DNA of 22,727 nucleotides from Chara braunii. Taxonomy: Eukaryota > Streptophyta > Charophyceae > Charales > Characeae. How positions within the stretch are numbered: position 1 is the first letter of the stretch; every line of letters starts with the position of its first letter. Positions 9,086 through 15,743 of the stretch are shown one piece after another. The stretch spans positions 682,537 through 705,263 of the forward strand of contig BFEA01000555.1 of NCBI GenBank assembly GCA_003427395.1, written 5' to 3'. Under the pieces are notes generated by a model that had not been told where the DNA came from, made no database searches, and saw only the letters and a list, made by a program, of their open reading frames with translations. A program made the translations under genes and the position numbers.

Positions 9086-9406
9086 CAAAGAAAGCTCAAG
9101 AAGATCAGAGCTCAGACATGGGTTTTTTAGATCTGAGCCATATTTTTGTATTCCAAGGTTGTGGAAGATGAGAATAGATAATCTGCATGGCAGAAGCCCT
9201 CCTTTCCTTTTCGGCTTTTTTTGGAGTACTTTAGAGGAGGGACACTGGACCCGGTTTCCAGGAGCCCATAGCTGGGTAAAGGCCCGACTCCGCCCGAGCA
9301 TGTTTTAAGTACCGGGTTGTACTTGTTAAGGTGTATTCCCGGGCCTCTGTCTCTCATTTGGAATAAATTGGCCTTGCTCCAAAAAAAAAAAAAAAAAAAA
9401 AAAAAA
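9086..9406 (+). mobile_element. Poly(A)-tailed retroposon, plus-strand copy
   Basis: About 295 bp of sequence is followed by 26 A residues (9381-9406). An AATAAA lies at 9362-9367, 13 bp before the tail, as in a polymerase II transcript. The same sequence recurs on the minus strand at 10385-10697, also ending in a poly(A) tail, which proves a dispersed family copied through RNA. At 9245-9261 it carries CTGGACCCGGTTTCCAG, which can fold as a 5-bp stem with a 7-nt loop like a tRNA T-arm. It has no open frame, so it is non-autonomous (SINE-like or a LINE 3' end). Confidence 0.8.
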
Positions 9407-9538
9407 CTTTTTCCGGGCAGACTGTGGGGACCCCTGCCCCAATACTATGTCCACTCAACTGGATAAGGGACGCTGGGCCCGATTCCCAGCATGTGCTGCT
9501 CCCCACAAATAGAATGGAGCTCTGTTTTTTTGTAACCG

Positions 9539-9569
<31 letters not shown>
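9407..9569 (+). mobile_element. Second poly(A)-tailed unit with tRNA-like arms
   Basis: The unit sits directly behind the previous poly(A) and ends in 31 A residues (9539-9569). CCACTCAACTGGATAAGGG (9451-9469) resembles a tRNA D-arm with box A. The motif at 9473-9489, CTGGGCCCGATTCCCAG, folds as a T-arm with a 7-nt loop and a box-B-like core. Only a few bases separate the two, so an anticodon arm is missing. This fits a tRNA-derived SINE head. The downstream text CTCCCCAC(A)AATAGA recurs near 13000 on the minus strand. Confidence 0.6.
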
Positions 9570-9571
<2 letters not shown>

Positions 9572-9781
9572 CTTAGGGGCCGAAAGGCCACTAAGAATTT
9601 CTGGAAGGCGTCCTCTTCAAAAAAAAGAAAAAGTGTGAAAGAGCGATCGCCAGGCATAAATTGAGGAGTTTTGTGCGCGTATCTGACACAGCAATTGAAG
9701 CCAGATTCAGTTGCAAATGTGGCGGCTTTCTTCGTTGGTTTGAACATGCCTGCCGGTTCTTAAGACTGTAACTTTTATAAT

Positions 9782-9903
9782 GGGCCTGGCTCCACTACTC
9801 ATCACATGCACACGAGACAAAAAATATGGAGGTGTATCTTCCCCTGTTTCAGCAGAACATTCATTCTCATTTTGCACATTAGGTGAGTGGTCGAGCCAGG
9901 CCC
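9782..9903. mobile_element. MITE-like element A, 122 bp
   Basis: The terminal inverted repeats are about 22 bp: GGGCCTGGCTCCACTACTC at the left end and its near-complement ending GAGCCAGGCCC at the right. The interior holds GACAAAAAATATGG and CATTCTCATTTTGCACATT. A second copy with the same interior is at 10143-10263. AAT flanks both sides and might be a 3-bp target duplication, which is weak. Confidence 0.8.
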
Positions 9904-9918
9904 AATTTGTGCAGAATT

Positions 9919-10142
9919 GGGGCCTCGCCACACCTATCCAGAAAACACCGATTTGGAGAGCAAATGCATAGCCACACCAACTCTCCAAAATCGGTGTCAG
10001 AAAATTTTTCGAGAGTGGCCTGCCCCGCCTGCAAAGTTGCCACTTTCGAGAGTGGTCCACGACACCTCCCATTGTGGCCTGAATTTTGGACAACCATCTG
10101 CGGCCAGCGTTTTGTCGAGTTGGTTCGAGAGACTCTCGAACC
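9919..10142. repeat. Hairpin-rich segment between the two MITE copies
   Basis: The segment begins GGGGCCTCGCCACACCTATCC (9919-9939); a 20-bp reverse complement of this occurs at 13074-13093. A 16-bp inverted pair (9945-9960 with 9981-9997) can form a hairpin. A 21-bp palindrome, GGTTCGAGAG-A-CTCTCGAACC, lies at 10122-10142. No open frame is credible. Confidence 0.65.
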
Positions 10143-10263
10143 GAGGCCTCTGTCCACTACTCACCACATGCAAAAGACAAAAAATATGGCAGTGTATCTT
10201 TCCATGGTCTAGGAAAAAATTCATTCTCATTTTGCACATTAGGTGAGTAGTGGAGCAAGGCCC
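10143..10263. mobile_element. MITE-like element B, same family as 9782-9903
   Basis: It shares the interior with element A (AAAGACAAAAAATATGG, GTGTATCTT, TTCATTCTCATTTTGCAC), in the same orientation. The ends are inverted: GTCCACTACTCACC on the left and GGTGAGTAGTGGA on the right. Similarity to copy A is high across about 115 bp. The right end abuts the next hairpin. Confidence 0.8.
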
Positions 10264-10355
10264 TTGCACCGCCACACTGCACTCTCGAAAAACGCAGGCC
10301 TTTTCCGACACAGTGGAGAGCGCCCCCTTCGAGAGCGCAGTGCGGAGATGAGGCC
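10259..10355. repeat. Third hairpin element with GGCC-type ends
   Basis: Left arm 10259-10289 and right arm 10328-10355 are inverted copies (GCACTCTCGAA against TTCGAGAGCGC at the core). The outer ends read GGCCCTTGC and GAGATGAGGCC. It overlaps the terminus of element B, suggesting tandem or nested insertion. Confidence 0.6.
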
Positions 10356-10384
10356 TCTCGAACCGGTTTTCGCAATTTCCTGAG

Positions 10385-10697
10385 TTTTTTTTTTTTTTTT
10401 TTTTTTGGAGTAACTCCAAATTCATTCCAAATGAGAGACAAACAGAGGCCCGGGAATACACCTCGACAATACAACCCGGTACATCAGACGTGCTCGGGCC
10501 ATTACCTAGCTGTGGGCTTCTGGAAACCGGGTCCAGTGTCCCTCCTCTAAAGTACTCCAAAAAAATCAAGAAAAAAAGGATGAAAGGCATCTACTAAACA
10601 GATTATCTAATCTCTTCTTCCGAGCCATGTAGTGGGAGAAATGACTCAGATCTAAAAGCCCCATGTNTGAGTTCCTATCTCCTTCAACTTTCTTCAA
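10385..10697 (-). mobile_element. Poly(A)-tailed retroposon, minus-strand copy
   Basis: Reverse complement of the 9086-9406 family. The poly(A) tail appears as 22 T residues at 10385-10406. Matching blocks in order include the Gly-less text CTCTCATTTGGAAT, GTGTATTCCCGGGCCTCTG, the 17-mer CTGGACCCGGTTTCCAG (10520-10536), TGGAGTACTTTAGAGGAGGG and TTTTAGATCTGAG. One N is present near 10667. Together with the plus copy it forms a 1.6-kb inverted-repeat pair. Confidence 0.8.
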
Positions 10698-11173
10698 TCC
10701 GACAGGCCACAAAAATAGTCATGAGGCACCNAAAGAGGTGGCTGCACTAACATTGCAGCAATACTCCACTCCTCCAACCAACCTCGGGGAAGTCGTGTTT
10801 CTGAAAACGAAGCACTAATGGCAGAGAACAACAAACTATTATAAGCAAGTCTGGAGGAGGTACAAGGCAATTCACGACAGTAATACAGATTAACCCTATA
10901 ATTATTTCCAGAAACGGACTCAATTCTCCAATACAATTCACCTCTGAATTTTCGAGGCGAGAACTCACTAAATTTTACCCTAGACTACTACAACTATACC
11001 CCAGCACTTGAAAGTAACAAAAGCAAACTAAAACGTCCCATAAAATCCCAAATTCTCATCTCAAACTCATGCCAACTTCAAGCTAATCGTGGTGATATTG
11101 TTTCCCAAAAATAAANAACAGTCCTACAGCAGTTAATTGATCACACCTGCAGGAGTGACCCTACTACCCTCCC
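10698..11173. other. No gene recognised; C/A-rich DNA
   Basis: The stretch is strikingly poor in G on the plus strand and contains ambiguous bases. Short open frames on the minus strand have no recognisable content. Confidence 0.5.
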
Positions 11174-12250
11174 TGNTCCACTACCCTGCCAGAAGCCTGA
11201 TCTGCCATGACGGGTTTCCCACCACGCACCCTTGGACCTTCATAGTTTAGCGGACACAATGGGTACAGCTCAAGTTTGCTCCTCGCCGGTTCTCTCATAG
11301 CATCTCACCAAAAGCGTTCCATCTCACCAAAAGCGTTCCCACCGCCTCTTGATGCCCTCATGGGCTCATGCTGCTCAAGATGGCGCCGCTATCAGTAATT
11401 CCCTGGGTTTCACCCTGACTATCGTACAAATTGCTTTATTCTCANACTCATTAGCTGCTGTATCGAGCTACCCAATCACCCACTCTGTTCCAATCACCCT
11501 GCAAAGAGCCTGAGCTGCCATAACGGGTTNCCCACCACGCACCCTTGGTCCTTCGTGGTTTAGNGGACACAATGGGTACAACTCAAGTTTGCNCCTCGCC
11601 GGTTCTCTCATGCCACCTAGCCGTAACGTTCCCACCGCCCCTTGTTACACTCTCACTGCACAAGGAGGCGCCGCTACTAGCAATTCCGCGGGTATCACAG
11701 AACTATCACCAGATTGAAGAACAGAAAATCCCGAAAACTCGACATTAATCTAAAACGGACCACATCCATCGACGACATGCATCGCGATTAAGAACTTTGC
11801 CCGCTTGCTTCAGTAGGGTGATCCACACCTCAACACTGACCTAAACACTCGTACTACTCTAGATGTAAGTAACCCTACATCCCCATATCCAACATACAGG
11901 GAAAAACGCTATGCAGCTGTTCCAACAGGTAACTCAAAATTCAAAGACCATCCAACTATGCCATGGACTAGAAACGGAGNCTAAACAAACTATACAAGGC
12001 AACAGATGAAAACGAAGGATTCCACACATCAACGCACAAAAAATGAAAGGATGGACAAGCGTTAGGGTGATCCACACATCAACACAAACCTAAACACTGT
12101 AAAGAAACACAAACCTAAACACTGTAAAGAGCCTTTGTTGCCAAGACGGGTTTTCCACCACGCATCCAATGGATACAACTCTAGTTTGCTCTTCACCAGG
12201 TCTCTCATGTCCTCCCAGGCCCATGAACTTCACCCTAACACCATCGCAAA
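11174..12250 (+). repeat. Three-copy diverged direct repeat
   Basis: Copies lie at 11174-11418, 11487-11697 and a shorter one at 12121-12250. Shared blocks include CTGCCATAACGGGTT, CCACCACGCACCCTTGG, GGACACAATGGGTACA, CTCAAGTTTGC and CGCCGGTTCTCTCAT. Copy 1 carries an internal perfect tandem duplication of ATCTCACCAAAAGCGTTCC (11302-11339). A minor repeat, AGGGTGATCCACAC with CCTAAACACT, recurs at about 11816 and 12064. A 25-bp unit (ACACAAACCTAAACACTGT) is duplicated just before copy 3. No coding sense was found. Confidence 0.78.
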
Positions 12251-12290
12251 CCAAATTAATTGAAACTAACATGAAATATGTGAGCGTCAC

Positions 12291-12425
12291 AATGCCTTGC
12301 GAAGAAAGTAGGTCAAACTAGCCTTGCTGCAGCCGCAAGCCAAGTCGAATGAAAAACTCAGCGTGTAGGGTGAGTGAACATCAGCCTCGCGACACAAATA
12401 GGTCAAACAGGACTTGCTGCAGCCC
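12291..12425 (+). repeat. Two 46-bp direct repeats (GTCAAAC...CTTGCTGCAGCC)
   Basis: Units 12291-12336 and 12381-12425 share TAGGTCAAAC and CTTGCTGCAGCC with the same spacing and a similar GCGA-containing start. No protein function is apparent. Confidence 0.6.
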
Positions 12426-12672
12426 TTGAATATGCCGGAGCGCTGCCACCGCAGCCGCACGCTCTCCCACTGTGTCCGGGTACGCCGCTCCACCTTCCAT
12501 GCTTCCTTCTAGTCGAGGCAGTCCAGATAACCTGTCGTAAAGTACCACGCGCGGCCTGTAGGTATTGAAAAAGGAGCCCCCCCTTTCCGGCCAGAAGCTT
12601 GAAGGGAAGGCAGCTCCTCTGGTGTCATGGTCTCGTGAGGTCTGTAAGTTGTTATAGAGGTCGGATACAGGG

Positions 12673-12783
12673 CTGCCAGGATGCCTTGGCATACGAGTGC
12701 AAAGGCACTCCCTACCCACTCAAGGGCTAGGCTATGCCAAGGCACTGTCGCCATAGCTCTCACACAGCTATGGTGCCTGGCAG
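12673..12783. repeat. Multi-branched inverted-repeat structure
   Basis: The outer stem CTGCCAGG (12673-12680) pairs with CCTGGCAG (12776-12783). Inside, TGCCTTGGCATA (12682-12693) pairs perfectly with TATGCCAAGGCA (12733-12744). Hairpin GAGTGC-AAAG-GCACTC lies at 12695-12710, and CCATAGCT-AGCTATGG at 12751-12773. The whole 111 bp could fold as a branched RNA or cruciform. Nothing known matches it by eye. Confidence 0.6.
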
Positions 12784-12784
12784 G

Positions 12785-12835
12785 GTAGGTGGCGCGTAGC
12801 AACGGTAGAACCCGGAGTTCNAACGCCCCACCTAC
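12785..12835 (+). ncRNA. tRNA-like relic lacking an anticodon arm
   Basis: The outer stem GTAGGTGG (12785-12792) pairs with CCACCTAC (12828-12835). GTAGCAACGGTAGAAC (12796-12811) resembles a tRNA D-arm with box A. GAGTTCNAACGCC (12816-12828) resembles the T-loop/box B, with one unresolved base. There is no room for an anticodon arm, so it is not a working tRNA. It could be the head of a tRNA-derived SINE or a coincidence. Confidence 0.35.
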
Positions 12836-12906
12836 TCAGCCGCGACTATCGAGGACCGGGCGCCGCCACCGCCGCTGTCGCCGCTACGTTAACGCGCACT
12901 CGCGCC

Positions 12907-13040
12907 TTTTTTTTTTTTTTTTTTTTTGAAAAAGACCCTGGACAAAACCTCCATCCTAGTGGTGGTAAGAGAACCACCGGGATTGAGGCTTTGCCTGGCG
13001 GGCCGCTCCATCTATTGGTGGGGAGCATCACCTGCAGAGT
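12907..13040 (-). mobile_element. Poly(A)-ended retroposon fragment on the minus strand
   Basis: There are 21 T residues at 12907-12927, that is a poly(A) tail on the minus strand. Reading leftwards on that strand, the body contains TGCTCCCCACCAATAGATGGAG, which closely matches the text before the second tail at 9490-9515. It also contains a small hairpin GGTGGT-AAGAGA-ACCACC. It is therefore probably a member of the same retroposon group, truncated or diverged. Confidence 0.5.
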
Positions 13041-13340
13041 TCTAGAGCGCTCTCGAACATTTTCCCGTTTTCGGGATAGGTGTGGCGAGGCCCTTGGTGT
13101 TTTTTGTTTCTTTCTTTTGGTGCTTAACTGCAATTTTTCTTTCTTTTGGGGCTTTTCAAAGTCGGAAAAGTTATATCAGCACAGTACAATTAAGAAAAAA
13201 AAAAAAAAAAGTAAGAAAAGTTGGTGGGAAAATTGAACAGATTGGAAAAGGGGTGTGCCAAGCTGTAAAACGGCCGAGAAAGACAAAACGAAGATCATAG
13301 AGAATTTTGGAGAGAAAGACCCCGACATGTCCCGACAAGA

Positions 13341-13735
13341 TTCTCAGTCATGTTTTCACATGCTCACGTATTACCTACCTTCTTCCCCCGAATACACCGT
13401 ACCGTCATTATAGCTGTAGTTAGACCTAAAGATATCCCAAATTCAGCTATAATCACCGTACGTTGTTCTCAGTCATGTTTTTCACATGCTCAAGTATTAC
13501 CTACCTTCTTCCCCCGAATACACCGTACAGTCATTATAGCTGTATTTAGCCCTAAAGATAACCCAAATTTAGCTATAATGACCGTAAGTTGTTCTCAGTC
13601 ATGTTTTCACATGCTCAAGTATTACCTACCTTCTTCTCCCCAATACACTGTACGGTCATTATAGCTGTATTTAGACCTAAAGATAACCCAAATTCAGCTA
13701 CAATGACTGTACGTTGTATTCGGGGAAGACGGTAG
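13341..13735 (+). repeat. Three tandem 125-bp units, each with a hairpin
   Basis: Units start at 13341, 13466 and 13592 (TTCTCAGTCATGTTTTCACA). Each contains CGTACNGTCATTATAGCT facing AGCTATAATNACCGTA, an inverted pair enclosing ACCTAAAGATA. The last unit continues into ACGTTGTATTCGGGGAAGACGGTAG, so that 13626-13735 is a complete 110-bp hairpin with ends CTACC...GGTAG and inner CCCCAATACA against TGTATTCGGGG. This looks like a MITE that was then amplified in tandem with its flank. Confidence 0.85.
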
Positions 13736-14015
13736 CTGGTGGTGTAGTTGGGTGGGTGGGTCTTGAGGGCCTGCGCCGGGCACCTGCGGGTCGGAGATGG
13801 AGTGTTCGAAATAGGGACCCACTTGATAAGCATGCTCTTAAATATAAATAATAACTAATAAAAAAAAAATTGGGGAGGAATTCCTGGAAGAAGTCCACTG
13901 CGGTTCCAATTTTTAAATTTATTTCTTTTTTTTTTTTGAAAAGTTGCAGTTTATATTATAGAAGTGATTGAATGAAGCGGGGAATCCCTCAACATCTCCC
14001 ACTAGCGGCGGTCCT

Positions 14016-14118
14016 GGGGCCGAGTCCCATTAGCATTGCTCCTGTATCGGGTAATGGGGACCTCCCTGTTGTGTGACACTCCTTGCCACCGTCCATTGCC
14101 ATGGATCGTAGGGCAGAA
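14016..14118 (+). repeat. Outer inverted repeat, left copy (partner 17759-17860)
   Basis: It shares with the reverse complement of 17759-17860 the blocks AGCATTGCT, ATGGGGACCTCCCTGT, GTGTGACACTCCTTG and GGATCGTAGGGCA. The two copies bracket the whole nested palindrome block and may be the ends of a composite element of about 3.8 kb, or two separate insertions. Confidence 0.75.
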
Positions 14119-14326
14119 CGAGGTCATTCTCTCCATTTTCGTGTTGGCTTATTGAGGCAGGCCGTGAACTCGGTGCTTCCCCATTGGCTGCACATGTTCA
14201 CCTTCTTTTGTCTAAGGTGGTCTGTGAGTCCCCCTCTCTGGGGCGGTGCACATCAAGCTAGAGAGGGGGACCGCCAGTCCCATTTCAGATACGGCAGTGA
14301 TGAACCAAAAACGAAAGGGAGAGGGC
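14115..14326 (+). repeat. Inverted repeat, left arm (partner 15533-15743)
   Basis: About 210 bp is repeated in inverted orientation at 15533-15743. Shared blocks are CATTTTCGTGTTGGCTTAT, CATGTTCACCTTCTTTTGTC, TAAGGTGGT, GGGGCGGTGCACATCA, AGAGAGGGGGACC, CGGCAGTGATGAACCAAAAA and GGGAGAGGGCAAA. Only point changes and small gaps separate the arms. Confidence 0.85.
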
Positions 14327-14400
14327 AAAGATCCTGCGTATCACCAGATGGCCACGGTCTGTTCGAGAAACGAAATCCTTCACCATAGGGCCTCTAACTG

Positions 14401-14734
14401 CCATTTCGTCAAAATGGACATCTTTGATTTTTTGAACGAAATTGAAACCGAGTTTTTTGGCCGAAAGCTCGTCAAAATTTGCTGTTCCTGAGGGTCTGGC
14501 GTTTGTAAAACGTTGGACCCCCTGACTGCACATGAACCTACCTTGAGACCAGGCGCCTCTAGGCAGGACTGCCTGGAGGTGCCTGGTCTCAAGCTAGGTC
14601 CATGTACAGCCAGGGGGTCCAGCGTTTGTAAAATGCTGGACCCTCGGGAACAGCAAATTTTGACGAGTTTTCGGCCAAAAAACTCAGTCTCAATTTCGTT
14701 CAAAAAATAAAAAATGTCCATTTTGACGAAATGG
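14401..14734. mobile_element. 334-bp near-perfect palindrome (foldback copy 1)
   Basis: The left arm 14401-14566 and right arm 14569-14734 mirror each other around a 2-bp centre with no net indels. By eye about 19 of 166 positions differ. The ends are CCATTTCGTCAAAATGGACA and its complement. A transcript would form a long hairpin. A second copy is at 16466-16728. No gene is encoded and no clear target duplication is visible. Confidence 0.93.
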
Positions 14735-14744
14735 TCGTTTCTCG

Positions 14745-15271
14745 GCACTGCTCTCCAAAGGTGGAATTCAACAAATTGAATGAACTCTCTGCAGGATCAT
14801 GGAGAGTTGCACTTCCATATGACATTGTTCTATCTTTTGTGAATGTAGAGCTCAGTGCAGCTGGGCCCATGAATTCATACCCCATACCCGGGGACGTTCC
14901 TCTGCATTATTTTATTTTATTTTGTTTCCATGTGGAGGAACTGTAAGCGCGCTAAACAGCTGGCATGTTTTTTGCTCCATGCTGCCCACCGTCTCAATGT
15001 GCTGCGTAGTTCTGAAGACAGGAACAGGAGCAATGCTAGTGGGACTTGGCCCCTGTTCCTGTCTTCAGAACTATGCAGCATATTGCGATGGCAGGCGGCG
15101 TTGTGCGGTCTTGTTTTCTCCATGGGGCAAAATAATATTCCAGCTGTGTAGCGCACTTACAGTTCTTCCACATGGAGCTCTTCATTCACAAAAGACAAAA
15201 CATATGGAAGTGTCTCTCTCCATTTTCCTGCAGAAAGTTCAGTGTCGAATTCCATCTTTGGAGAGCAGTGC
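14745..15271. repeat. Inverted-repeat pair enclosing a further palindrome
   Basis: Arms 14745-14855 and 15174-15271 are inverted (GCACTGCTCTCCAAAG, GGAATTC, ATGGAGAG, CACTTCCATATG, TCTTTTGTGAATG). Inside, 14928-15028 and 15052-15176 form a second inverted pair. Its inner 28 bp (15001-15028 against 15052-15079) differ at one position around GTTCTGAAGACAGGAACAGG. Part of the arm, AAAGACAAAACATATGG at about 15190, resembles the interior of the MITEs at 9782 and 10143. Confidence 0.85.
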
Positions 15272-15352
15272 AGCGAGGCTCAATGGTGAAGGCCAAACAG
15301 ACAGTGGCCATCTCGGGCGAGGTCCCACTAGCAAAGAGTATTGGATAGAACA

Positions 15353-15442
15353 CCTGAATCTGGACTTGTTCGCGGAAAGGTGCAGAATGTCGAGATTGAA
15401 CTGCTTTTCCGCATCTGTGCTTAAAACACGTCCAGATTCAGG
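15353..15442. repeat. Small inverted repeat with 13-bp perfect arms
   Basis: CCTGAATCTGGAC (15353-15365) pairs with GTCCAGATTCAGG (15430-15442). Inside them GCGGAAA faces TTTCCGC. It lies in the right half of the nested block. Confidence 0.8.
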
Positions 15443-15532
15443 ACCTCACCCCTGGTGATGCAGGGTTTTGCTACCGTAACTCTAGCCTCGACACGTGGAA
15501 GGTATTTACTCAAACTTTTTCTTCCTTTTTTT

Positions 15533-15743
15533 TGCCCTCTCCCTTTTTGTTTTTGGTTCATCACTGCCGTATCCGAATTGGGGCCGGTGGTCCCCCTCTC
15601 TAGCGTGATGTGCACCGCCCCAGAGAGGACTCACAACCACCTTAGACAAAAGAAAGTGAACATGTGCAGCCAATGGAGAAGCACCGAGCTCAATGCCTGC
15701 TTCGATAAGCCAACGTGAAAATGAAGAGTATGGGCCTCGTTAC
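15533..15743 (-). repeat. Inverted repeat, right arm (partner 14115-14326)
   Basis: Mirror copy of 14115-14326. Its outer end overlaps the left terminus of the 2.0-kb element that begins at 15733, so the two structures share a boundary. Confidence 0.85.

Noticed and set aside
12785-12835. Functional tRNA gene
   Set aside because: There is no anticodon arm, one base is unresolved and the T-stem does not pair well.
13341-13716. CRISPR-like three-unit repeat
   Set aside because: The whole 125-bp unit repeats, including what would be the spacer.
14740-15280. Open frames on either arm as genes
   Set aside because: They are mirror products of inverted repeats and share no recognisable domain.
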